Shown piece by piece: positions 34,282-45,340 of a stretch of DNA of 64,000 bases. The DNA is taken from assembly GCA_030077755.1 (NCBI GenBank), contig JAQJZZ010000002.1, positions 682,001 to 746,000 of the forward strand, read 5' to 3'. The notes under the pieces were generated by a model. It did no database searches and was not told the origin of the DNA. It saw only the letters and a program-made list of their open reading frames with translations. How positions within the stretch are numbered: position 1 is the stretch's first letter; the number at the start of each line of letters is the position of its first letter. Source of the DNA: Filosporella fistucella (taxonomy: Eukaryota > Ascomycota > Leotiomycetes > Helotiales). The translations under genes were made by a program, and so were the position numbers.

Positions 34282-34890
34282 AGTGGTATGTCCTTGCAAG
34301 TGAGATAGAATAAAGGTGCGTTTGGCTAACTATGCTTGCGTAGCAGCATAGGCAAAGCTGAACGGACTTTGTCTTCGTTGTCTCATAAGCAGAGCCGGTA
34401 GGACTACGCCCATGTTGCAACACAAGCAAAGCCGTACGAACATTGTCTTTTTGTATCACAGGCAAAGCTGGACGAACTATGTCTGCATTAAATTAGAAGC
34501 AAAGCTGGATGGACTATGCCTGGCTCGTAACATAGGCAAAGCCGTCCGAAGTTTGCCTGCCTCGTTTATTGCGAAGGGAGGACGAACAATGGGAGACTTA
34601 CACGATTCTAGCACAGGAAAGCTTTGTGATGGTAGCAAAATCTTCAGAATGTGGTTAGCAAGCTACCAGAAGTAGCAATCTTCGTGATGGATTGAAGTAC
34701 TCACGGTTTTGCTATTTGGTGGGCCTGGTTGTAAAAAGTTGGTGGTCGACCGAGATCGAGGTCAACAAAACTTCGCTGGAGCTGAGCATTGACCGCCAGG
34801 CGCTCTCGTACCTGCCGCCACATGAGCTCTGGGACTCGCAGGAAGAGTGAGCAAGAGTCGCTGGAAGGTGAGGTGGCGGCTGAAGGCAAG
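34282..34890 (-). other. Uncertain small gene or leader exon around a minisatellite
   Basis: A minus-strand open frame (34889-34705, MWRQVRERLAVNAQLQRSFV) ends at a gtgagt donor. Further donor/acceptor-like signals follow (acceptor near 34636, donor near 34596, acceptor near 34282). I could not join them into one frame with a clear product. The 37-bp minisatellite would lie in an intron of such a transcript. It may be a degenerate gene, a non-coding leader of the AT-hook gene, or chance. Confidence 0.25.
34341..34599. repeat. 37-bp degenerate minisatellite, 7 copies
   Basis: Unit boundaries are at 34341, 34378, 34415, 34452, 34489, 34526 and 34563, every 37 bp. The shared core is (a/g)gcaaagc(c/t)g...cg(a/g)act(a/t)tg(t/c)ct. 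Copies differ at about a third of positions but keep exact length; the last is the most diverged. As 37 is not a multiple of 3, the array cannot encode a peptide repeat. Confidence 0.9.
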
Positions 34891-34999
34891 AAGAAAGGTC
34901 CTTATATCAGTTCAGGACGTGCTGGTTTATTTTTGGTGAGATATGGCCCGGACAGGCAGGAAATCATGATCACAGGGAGAAATTACAGCCGGAATCTAT

Positions 35000-35470
35000 C
35001 TAATCGATCTCAACACACATATTCCGCAAAGAATCAATCACCAGAACTGCTGCCGACCCATTTGACTGCTCTATAAGAGTCTGGACATCACTCCATGAAT
35101 TGAGGTCATTGGGAGCACTCAGCCACGAAACGAGCTTAAGCGAGAGTTTGGAAGGGATCTTCATATTTACAATCATCTTGTAAACCATTCATCGAAACAC
35201 TGTTGATTTGTTCTATACTAATACAACGGCTTTGTCTTGTGAAAGTGTAACAGTGCAGTCGTGGAGAGCACTTTATCACGAAGCGAGTCTAAGCGAGTGT
35301 GAAAAAGAGTTACTATACCGGAATACTCCATCCAGTGGTAAAGCATCCCTCAGAAACATTGTTGACATAGTCTGACTTTCATGTGTTGGTCTAAACATCC
35401 CTCACTGAAGTCATTGTCGTTAACAAAGCTCAATCACGAAGCGAGCCCTAAGCGAGGGGTGAAAGGAGTA
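35000..35470. repeat. Degenerate repeats of about 155 bp, 3 copies
   Basis: The core cacgaa(g/a)cgag..taagcgag occurs at 35124, 35277 and 35435, spaced 153 and 158 bp. Flanks also match in part, for example cgaaacactgttgat near 35194 against cagaaacattgttgac near 35352. The first copy overlaps a 62-codon minus-strand frame (35188-35000, KLSLKLVSWLSAPNDLNSW) that looks coding; in the other copies the same stretch carries stops. This could be a decayed tandemly repeated gene segment. Confidence 0.6.
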
Positions 35471-35589
35471 CGTTCTGTGGGGAACATCATTTGATTCTCG
35501 TTTTATCTCAACGATGGCGCCTGGGGTATCTAACTCATGTATAATCATCAAAGGCACCCCCAATCATGTTTCTATCCGTTTCCAATCGT

Positions 35590-38500
35590 CTAGGGCCGCG
35601 ATCCAGAAGCTTCTCCTGCCTCATTGTCTTGCATGCTTAGCTCAATGGCTTGTCTCAATGCTTCTTCATCAGCTGCACTCATAGGCTCCTCGCTCACTGG
35701 CACGTCCTTCCTTTTTCCCTCGACAGCTTTTCGGTGCTCCTCTTCGATCAGGCTCTGCTTCTTGACATATTCCATGACAATCTCCTCCTCTGTTTTTATC
35801 TTTTTCAGTTCCTCCTTGCTCTGTTGAAGTGCAAGTTCAAGCATCTTCTCTTCGTCATTTGTTGCCTCGGGTGGCACTTGTTTCGACATCTGAATAGCAA
35901 GTTTGACATTGTCATCTTCATCGGTATCAACGTCATCTGCTGCAGCAGGCCCGGTACCGGAAGAAAATTGATAAGTTGACAAGCTCTCCTGTATAGCTTT
36001 CTCCAGCATCGCTTGGTGCCCAGCCTCCTCATCTGTCATGGTGATTGGCCGTTCGATCTCTTCGGATTGACGTTTTCCAGCTTCTGCAATGCTCGCTTGA
36101 ATAGCACGATCCAAAGCCTCTTTATCAGTCACCTCTGACCCTTGAGCATTTTGTAATTCTCGAACACTTGCACGGATTGCCCGCTCAATCATGGCGTCTT
36201 CATCAGGATTACCTCGAGAGGTAGCTGCTACAGAAGCGTGAATTGCATGCTCAAATTGATCATTAGGATCGTGTGCAGAATGGTCATGAGGAGAATGGCC
36301 GGGAACAGATGCTGTGGTCTGTACTTGACGTGGAGTATGGTCATGGGTATTTGTCCGGCGGCAGAATGGACAATTGTGGCGTGTCTGACCATGTTCAGCG
36401 TCTTGCTTCTTCCTCTCTTCTTCGCGGCGAGCCTTTCGCTCCTCATGAAGCCTTTTCCTTTCCTCAAAGGACAGATGTCTTGTCTGCATAAAGCCCTTTG
36501 GAGTAAGACGTCCGGACGAATGTCCCTCAGGCCCTCCTGCCTCTTGGATCTTCATTTTTGAACTTTGATATTCTTCTTTATGTGAGTGCCAGCGGGTAAG
36601 AATGTCCATGCGTTCCTCCATAGTGGCTGACTTGGCGTCTTCATAGCCTTGAGCAGTTCTTGCAGCTATCATGTAGTTGAGAACACTAGATCCAAAGAGT
36701 TTTCGGACTTCTTTGTGGATACCCATGAAAGTGTATCCTGGGATACCCCAGATGGCTACACAATTGTACGTCAGTCTTGACTGTGTATATAATGTAGGGA
36801 TACTGACCTGCTCCAGGTTTCAAAACCAGTCCACCAATGCCCTTTCCGATACCTTTTATGAGGCCGGCAGCACCTTCCTTTTCCGCACCACGAACTGGCT
36901 GCGTAACCAAACCAGTGATGCCGTCCCACATTCCATAACCAAATTCCTATTCTCAATCAGTATGTGTATGATTTTGGTCAGGGGTATTCTTTACCTTTCC
37001 AGCAGCCTTGAGACCACTTTGGAAGTCGGTGACTTTCTCTTGTGGGCGGACTGTATCATCACCATATAACTTTGGCGCGTTGTGAAATCCTCGAGCGATA
37101 CCTAATGTAAAATCCATCGGCGATTTCAATCCAGCTCCAACAATGCGAGAGATGCCCTTGCCCGCTCTTGTCGCATTTTCAAGAGTCAGAGAGCTAGGAT
37201 CGAATTCCTTTTGTTCTTTTCGATGAGATCCAAAGGGCGAACCGCTTCGAGAGCCGGGTCGCCGCTCTCTCGACTCGGATCTTGATGTGGAGGCTCGGTC
37301 CCTGGATGCCGATCTTGATCGGGCTCTATTCAAAGTTCCGCGAAGCGCCTGTTTCAACGAAGACTGGCGTTCCCCGGACGTGGGTAACGAGGTTGTGCTC
37401 GTTAGTGGGGTATCACTTTGCGGTGTCTCGGTCGAAGACCTTGTAGTTCCCTCGTATGAACTTTTCGGGGTTCCTGTAGAGATCGAGGCCTTTTGAGAAC
37501 TTTCTTCCGGGGTATAGGTCTTTGGTTCTGCAGTCTCTTCTAGACCAAGGTCGAGTTGAGAAGTAGATCGGGAGCCTGTTGCGGATACCGATGGCGTAGT
37601 TTCACTAGAGGTACTGTCTTTCGTTGTTGTTCCGGTCGTTCCGATTGTTTCTGCTCTTTTGACCGCGGTTTGTTTCTTTACGGCTCTGAATATCTCAATA
37701 GGGAAATCCGCCACTCCCATTCCGAGACTGGCAATTGTCCCAAGCAAAGCAGATGCACCACCAGATATAGGATCCCATGGTCCCTCTTCGGTCTCATATT
37801 CTCGTGGACGATACCTTGAAAATTAGTAAATTGGTGAGACGATTCGATGGGAGATACTCACAATTTCAAATCTGCAAAGTCAAGAAGGTTCTCACTCGCA
37901 AGGACGTTGGCTGCGAAAGCGCTCAGACGAGTTTTGGTTCGTTTGACTCTCCATACAGCGACTCGACTTGGTGCAAGAGAACATCGCAACGTATCAACAT
38001 CAAGCAAATCATGGAAACTCTTTCCACCAACCTCACAACCATTTTCCTCCTTGATCTTAGCGCCCAGTTCTTTGGCTCGCTCGAGGGTCTCAGGCTTGAG
38101 AGCTGCAACAAGTGCTGCTGCCAATTTGTCGGCGGTAAGCTGCTTGTATGGTATAGGAAGTGGCCCAGCTCCTGCTCTTGCTACCATGGCACCCCAGAAG
38201 GGCTGATCACCAAAAAATGGTACCACTACTGTGGGTTTTCCAGTAGCAATACCGGCAGCTGTTGTTCCAGCTCCACCATGATGGACAACCGCTGAGACAT
38301 GTTGGAATAGCCAATCATGAGGGACGTTACCCAACATGAAGACACCTTCAGGTATTCCGAGGTCGTCTGCTCCAAGACCTCCCCACCCCTTTGAAACCAG
38401 AGCTCTGATACCAGCTTTCTTTACCGCCTCGAAAATGAGTTTAGTCATTGCATCTGGGTCGTCAACCACAATAGAGCCAAATCCTATGTACACAGGAGGT

Positions 38501-40025
38501 GGACCAGCACTGAGGTACTCTGCAAGATCTGGAGCAGGTGTATATGATGAAGCCAACGAGAGAAAGTAGAAACCGGAAATAGAGATGTGCTGACCCCAAT
38601 CCTTTGGCTTCGGGATCAGAGCTGGTGACCTGATCATGATCAGTTATGAATCTTGAGAAGTCTCAAGTGTAACCTACCAGCAATATGTATATGGAACCCT
38701 CAGCCGGCTCAACATGCCAGGTGCCCAAATAAGACTGATGGGTTCAAGTCCCAAAGCCCTCTCTCTAAATCTGTTAATAACATCTCCAAGACCTTGCCAT
38801 GTCATCATTTCTACCAAGGCATAGGAAACAAAATTTGTCATATTAACATCAGCATTAGAAGATTGAATGTTAGCAAGTGGATGGGGAAATTGCTGTGTAG
38901 GTGACCACGGCATGCTAGAGCATTGTCAGCATATGTCCAACCTGGAGATCCAGCTCAACATACGTGAACATCATGTGCAATGGGATGCCCATCTTTTCAG
39001 CGATATGCACATGCGCAAAGCTGGGTGGATTGGCAATGATTGCATCGGCAATGAAAGGGCGGTCAGCAGGGTTGGCATCCATGTTTATACCTGCTTCGAA
39101 GATTCCACTCCCTTCAGAGCTGTCTCTCCTTGGAGGGGCTCCCAGACCATCGCCCGCTTCGATACACGAGCGCCAACAGCCGAGGACTATTTCCTCCATT
39201 CCCTTTCTTCTCTTTCCAACATCACCGCTCTTCAGAGAATCAAAACCGGGCATCAGTCCTGGATTCTTGACCATAAAGGCCATAAGCTCGGAAGGGTCTC
39301 CACCAATACTAAAGAACTCCAGTCCATTTTCCTCGACAAAAGTCTTGAAAGTAGGGTGAGTCGCAAGTCTCACGCGATGACCATATGTAGTTTTCAATAT
39401 TTTCCCAAGCGCAACAAATGGCTGGACATCTCCTCTAGATCCAACCACATGAATCACAACATTCAGTTTCGGAGGAGGGACCTGGCCAGGTAATCCTCCC
39501 AGAGCAGGTGGTATGTAACCAGGTGGTAGTGGATGTTCTTTTTCATGTGCTACTAACGAGAGCTGATTTCGTAGAGCCGGGACTAGGAGATCTGAAAGCT
39601 TGCGTGTCTTCTGGTTGATATTGATGTTTATTCTGCCGTCGTCCGTGATATTTGCCTTCGTATCGAATCCATCTTGACTCAGCTCTAATTTATCGTGGTG
39701 GTCGCCATAGGCCGGAGGCGCATCGTCTTGATTATCTGTTCCAAGGATGTTTGGGACATGGAGATGAGACCTGCGCCAAAAAAACAATTAGCACTCTGCC
39801 CACTTTCGGCACTAAACAATCTCACCTCGAGGTTGTCGAACGTGTCAGTCGACTTGGTTGATACTGTGAGTAATCTGGCTTGGAAGCTCTTGTGCTTCGT
39901 CTCGATAATGGTACTTCGTCGTCATCGAAATTGCCTACTATCGCAGCTTCCGCTTGCGCGATGACAGACGAAGGAACCGCGTTTTCTGCTGGCCCACCTC
40001 CGCTATTGTTCGAGCTTGAAGCCAT
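35590..40025 (-). CDS. Sterol-type UDP-glycosyltransferase with VPS13-C-like segment and UIM array
   Basis: Predicted exons are 40025-39826, 39770-38964, 38914-38678, 38629-37862, 37814-36995, 36946-36808 and 36755-35590 (1378 residues, all phases consistent). A disordered N-terminus leads into a GT1/GT28-type glycosyltransferase: N-lobe VVIHVVGSRGDVQPFVALG (about 170-190) and C-lobe VYIGFGSIV with the donor-site HHGGAGTTAAG (about 531-541) and VPFFGDQPFWG. A Ser/Thr-rich linker follows. Residues about 900-1007 contain GITGLVTQPVRGAEKEG and GLIKGIGKGIGGLVLKP, the pattern of the VPS13/ATG2 C-terminal lipid-binding region. A charged coiled stretch and HNCPFC come next. Then seven or eight ubiquitin-interacting motifs (x-Ala-x-x-Ser type, about 1156-1368) end the protein. 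It probably glucosylates a sterol or lipid at membranes, with ubiquitin binding. Confidence 0.9.
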
Positions 40026-41721
40026 TCTCAGGTTTGGAAGGCAAAAAGACGTCCAGCAAACAAATATTGCAGCACGATTATCCTTCCATATGTCCTTCAG
40101 CTGGGTGATAAGTACCTATTTCTTCGTGGGGAAGGGAGGTAATCCTCGGATCCAGCGCGTCTTTTTGGATCCCGAGTCCGCAGATGTGGTAATACAGCTG
40201 TCTGCTACGGGACTCCTCAGTAGTAGTAACTGGAACACGAAGCAGTAAGTAGCAGAGTGTTTGTATTGTTATGTAAGAATGCGCAGAAGCAGGAAGTTGG
40301 AAGCCAAGAATGTTGATCTTAGGGCGGGGTGCAATGCTGTACAGGAGAGCTTTGATGTGGGGGCTGGAACAGGGAGACCAGGATGGCTTTTCACATGCGA
40401 TGATGACTTAAGAAGAATAGTACGAGAGTACAACATCGGATGGACGTGGATTTCGTTGGGGCCTAGAATGCTGACGACTTCAAGTTCTTAAAAGGATTCT
40501 GTGTGAATAATCAAGCATTATAAAATTATGACAGCCTATACTCATCCAATTCTGCTTAGCATCAAATCTCATTGCGAATAAGGTTCACGTCAGGTTCGTG
40601 CTGATTACTGTGCCACATGCAGTCGTTGTCTTGAATCCACCTATAATACCACTAAGTCCGCGTCCTCCTGCACGATTTTTGCACGCCGTTTACATATATG
40701 AAGGCGAGATTGCTTTTTACACACAGCTTATTCTGTTCCAGAAGAGTATAGTCCTTGATCGGTTGGTGTTGAAGGTAATTGAAATTGCACCTGCATGTAC
40801 CGATACATTCGCATTCGTTTACCCGTAGCTCGGAAACCCTCGTATTGTCAAGACAGGCCAGGGTATGATATCTTTGAGTTATATATAATATCATGTCACT
40901 TCCTTGATTTAGAGATAACTTGTGCCCTGACTTTCCGTGACCTGATCCTGTCATCAGTGGCTTGCTATCATGTTCTATGTCTCTTTGGCTATGGAGTTTA
41001 CCGCCAATTGCAACCTGCTTGAGTCATGCGCATATCATCCGAAGCTTCAAATTCCTAGTAACAGCTCCCACGGCTTCGGAGAACACTACATTTTAACTCA
41101 ATACTAGTTAAAGTTTACCGGCAATCTAAGCACCTTCTACAAGCTCTAAACGACTTTAAACTTTGCATTTGTCCTGTGGAATTTGCCATTTCCGCCAATT
41201 AATCATCTTGCTAATGACGGTGCCAAATCTGCTTCTGGCCACTTTGCCTGGCCAATGGAAGCGCTGATGTTGTAGAAATGACTATAGGCACTTTGCTAGA
41301 AGCTTGTTTGCTCTTATGGAATGCCGCTGATCAACAGGCCATTCATAATCACCTAGAAAGTCTTAGAATAGGTAGCTTTCGTGGGGCAGATTTCTAAGGT
41401 AGAACTGTTTGTGCTAATTTCACTTGAATATCCAGCTACAACCAATGCCTGTCCAGACACTTCCGGGTCAGCCTTGTGCTTTATACAGCACCCACAAATG
41501 TCACCCAAAAAATATATCAGCACAGCCCAAAAGCGAGCAGTCAAATCCTATCCTTTCAAAAACTGCCTATAATACAACAGGCCAGACGCACAGCCCATAT
41601 TTGCATTTAAAACCAGCCCATGAACCCATGCATTTTGAAAATTTATGCTCCCATCCTCTGTAGCCCTCCAAATTCTCTGCCTCCCTCGGCACCTCACAAC
41701 TTCCCTTGATCTGCCCACACT
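40026..41721. other. Intergenic, upstream of glycosyltransferase and downstream of SEC61-beta
   Basis: Plus-strand frames at 39880-40248 and 40261-40491 overlap or follow the glycosyltransferase start and have no domain I recognise. 40500-41700 has short chance frames only. No repeat or RNA is seen. Confidence 0.5.
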
Positions 41722-42445
41722 CTAGCTCGAGAATTTTCGCGTGATCTTTGCGATGACTACATGTGTGTCAGGTTGCGTACTCGTGGGTGGTCAGTAAATC
41801 GGGATGGCCAAACTTACTATGCAGAGCCACAACTGAGAAGATAAAGACGAGAGAAAGAACGAGAACGACGACGGGATCAACCTTCAATCCTGGGGATTCA
41901 TCGGTGTACAGTCCTATTTGGCACGTTAGCGTCCGTTCACAAATATATACCGTCGACCCAATTCTAAAATCATCACATCGTATTTAACTCTTTCCTACTC
42001 TTCCTTCTCGATAGAATCCCTTCCGGTACGAAGTAAACGCTCATTCAACGCCTTTCCCACCACCAAGAATAAAAAAAGCCACATACTCAACATCGTACTG
42101 CTGCTTCCGCCTGCACCAGCCGCCCTTGTCGAGCTCGGCCTGGCATTTGCAACCTTGTCCTTCTGATCTGCTGCCGCGCGACGTCTAATAGCAGTCTTTG
42201 GTCCACCGGGGGGAGTTGGAGATGATGGACGCCCGCTGCTGGAACCAACTGCTGCGCCAGGGGAATTGACTGGGGAGGAAGGACGTGGTGAAGACTATCA
42301 TGACATTTAGCTAGCTTCCATTGAATACCTAATCAGAGGACTGGGCCGATGGAGTAAAAGCAGCTGAATGAAGTCTATAATCCAAGTTCCAGAAGGTGAT
42401 CGCATGCGATGAGCTGGCACTTGAGAACAAAATTAAACATACCAT
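41722..42445 (-). CDS. SBH1: Sec61 translocon beta subunit
   Basis: Predicted exons are 42445-42443 (the ATG alone), 42294-42087, 41913-41818 and 41756-41722 (113 residues). The cytosolic N-terminus is Ser/Pro-rich (SSPRPSSPVNSPG) and leads to PPGGPKTAIRRRAAADQK, the near-invariant Sec61-beta segment. The single C-terminal membrane anchor is VDPVVVLVLSLVFIFSVVAL, with a short lumenal-side tail ITRKFSS. It is a tail-anchored subunit of the ER protein-conducting channel. Exon 2 must be spliced to an upstream start, because an in-frame TAG directly precedes it. The only fitting start is ATG followed at once by a gtatgt donor. The introns (148, 172 and 61 nt) are longer than others in the window. 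The symbol follows the yeast homologue. Confidence 0.93.
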
Positions 42446-43382
42446 ATCTGCAAGGGCGGATTGAAGAATTAAATGCGCGACGTGCAATTGAAAGCTGGCG
42501 AATGAATAAAAGAGAGGTTGCAGTGGTGAGGGAAGATGAGCAGTGGTTTGGGATTGAAATGGGGTTCAAATAATTCCAGGTTGAGAGGACACGATTATGA
42601 AGAAAGGAGTCGCCGTAGCGAGCAGGGTTCTGGGCCGCTAACGATACAGCGGAGCGCTGATGCAGCCAAACCTTGACGACAGCTCAAAATCTGGGGTTCA
42701 ATAGGACCAGAGAATTATCAGTGTCTCAAAACTTATATCACACTCTATGGTCAATTCACTTTTGAGAGGTATTTTGACAATTCTCCAAACGACGCTGAGC
42801 ATCGTAGCTATCTCAATGCCTATGATCGATGCTATAATCTAGCAGCACCACAAACTCGACCATGCTTTGATACAAGGAACTTCTCGATTACGCCTATGCG
42901 TATGCTGTGAATTGAAGATGAAGATGAACAAAAGAAAACTCCATCTGTATTTCGCTGTTTCCGCGATGGTTTTGGAATCTCATCACCCCATTCCCATTCA
43001 ACATCAACCTTCCACAACCTCGCTCTCGCTGCAACTCTGGCCCACCTTGACAAGAAAGGAAATTTAAAAATGTAACAGCAAAATAGCTGTGCTGTGAGGT
43101 TTTGTTGAGGCTAGGATTCCTGTCATTTTCGGAATCCCATCGAACCTTAGAAAGACACCCGGCTCCTCCAGCAGTTCTTCCCGTCCATTTTTGATAACCC
43201 GCTCAAATGACCCATCTTCCCAATCCGGCACGGTGAAAAGAGGCTGATCTGGTCTGGCCAGGAACAGTCCATTATATAAATTAAACAGTACATTCTACAA
43301 TGAAACCAAAGGTATCAACCGAAACGCCATCCGCTATGACAGCAATTGTATGAGCATGCATGAGCGCACCAATAAATTTGCT
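42446..43382. other. Upstream region of SEC61-beta
   Basis: Short frames at 42832-43053 and 42867-43067 are not coding-like. The region is the promoter and leader of SEC61-beta and the 3' flank of the phosphatase gene. The run cgcccttgcag just before the SEC61-beta ATG could itself be the end of a 5'-UTR intron. Confidence 0.5.
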
Positions 43383-45340
43383 TCAAAGGGCGACATCGAG
43401 GACCAAGCTGACATCTCGCACCTGTGAACCGGCGAGATCTTCAAGGACTGGGATCAAGTCGAGAAGTTCATTATCATGGGCATCGGAGAACCAACTGCTG
43501 ATAGGTACGGCATGTTGGGGATGGAATATGTATGAAGTTGGCGAATTGTCGATGATAATGGTCTCTCTGAGATCCCGACCGACTTGAGAAAGATCCTTGA
43601 CATAGTTTCCTTGGTGGTTATAGCAACTTTCCCGAAACAGACGGTGATGAACGACGTGATGAATGTCTAGTTGATCCAACAACGGATCGCCGTACTACTA
43701 TGGGTCAGCGAATAGCTATTTGAGAAACAAGTGATTTTACCTTTGAGACAGAGGCTGTGAAAACGACAACCTCGTAGAGCTCGCCAACTCGTTTCATGAA
43801 CTGATCTACACCTGGTCGCTTGATCACATATACATTGTGATATTGACCTTCAATTTCGACTGGAATTGTAAAGTCTGCTTGGTGCAAGATCTGAAGAATC
43901 AAATGTTAGAGCCGAATCACATCAATTAAGATCAAACATACCTTGAAGCTGCTATGCACTAGAGTTTCGTCAAGATCCAAGACTAAGCATTTCTTTCCTT
44001 TAAACCGAGGTGCAATTGGTGGTAATAACCAATGTTGCTTTTGGTCGGCCTCTGGAGCCGTAGGTTCACTTGGCCCAGCATCCTGTTGAAGTGGAGGGGG
44101 AGGTGGCGGTGGGAGAACTGTCTTATTTGCAGTTTCTTCTCTTCTTGCAGCTGGCACAGATGCCTCTTCCTTTTCACTTGGCACAGAATCTGTATTCTCC
44201 ATCTTCACGTCTCCTTCGGTGTCTCTCTGGTCTTGGGATTCCTGAGGAGCAGTTCCAGCTGATTCCGTCCGTGAAGGAGCTTGTACCACAAGTGTGGGGT
44301 TCGAAATTTCTGGCTGAGCTGCTTTGGGTGTTTCAGAATCCTTTGGTAGATCAGGAAGAGTTTGGTCACGTGTATCAGCTACAGGTGATATTATTTCACC
44401 ATTAGTTGCGGCAGAGCTAGCTCCTCCGAGTTGGGAACTCCTCCCAGGATCAATGCTGATCAGTTCCTTCTCTTTTTCAGAATCAGGTAGGATTGGAGGT
44501 TCCTTTTCGCTTTGTGACTGAGCTGGAAGTATGTCATTCTGCGTTGTGGAGGTTTGCTCAGGTCTACTAGCCGTGATCGGACGGACAGAGGGGACTTTGG
44601 TGACTTTGTTTGCAGGGACCGCACCATCATTCGGATCTAATGAATTTGCATGGTCCGGAACCCCACAGCATAGAAATGAGAGAAAACCTTTCTTCTTTGG
44701 TTGTCGGGAAGTCGATGCACCGGCGTTTGCTGGATTTGTTGTCCCTATTGGGCCTGTTTGGGGGCCTTGTTCTGTTATCGACATTTTGCTGCTTGTAGCA
44801 CTCCCATTCCGCCTCCGGCCCAGAATGCTTCCCTTCGACTCTTTTGATCTGCCTCCAATGCTCTCTCTTGGATCGCTTGCCGTAGCACCGCTAAGGCCTG
44901 TAGAAGTAGGGGATGGCTGGATCTTATGCGATGATGATCTGGATGGTACGTGAAGGAGTCCCCGATTCTTCTTTGGAACCTCTGGTGCCTCGTCTGCTAT
45001 CCGCAAAAAATCCTTCTCGTTCTGTGGATTCGACAAGACTGGGGCTTCTGAGTCTTCGGTGCTGGCTGTGTTCTGTGCGGTTGAGGTCGCCTGCGTAGAA
45101 GAGCTCGGTGGATGCGGTGTGTTTGTATCTGAGGCTAGGTTAGCAATCTTATCTTTCATCATAACGTTCCCCTATCTCCGGCGCATTCAATAGAGGAATT
45201 TCGAGATATTGGTAATGGCACACATAGGTTGACTTACAGGTCGATGTATCCAGCGCAGGTGGTTTAGTACCTTTACCACCCTCTACAGAAGCTGAGCGGC
45301 TAAGATCTTGCTCCGTGGGCTTGACAATCTCATTACTCAT
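43383..45340 (-). CDS. Psr1-like NIF/FCP-type HAD phosphatase
   Basis: Predicted exons are 45340-45238, 45128-43942, 43890-43741 and 43694-43383 (583 residues). A disordered Ser/Pro/Gln/Glu-rich N-terminus contains a basic stretch next to FLSFLCCG (the di-Cys could be palmitoylated, as in yeast Psr1) and a poly-Pro run. The catalytic domain begins [16 protein letters not shown], where Asp419 and Asp421 form the DxDxT motif. It continues with [22 protein letters not shown] and [20 protein letters not shown]. The end, [18 protein letters not shown], is typical of Psr1/Psr2 relatives. In yeast these plasma-membrane phosphatases act in sodium stress and general stress signalling (Whi2 partners). 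The second intron acceptor could lie 6 nt away without changing frame. Confidence 0.9.
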
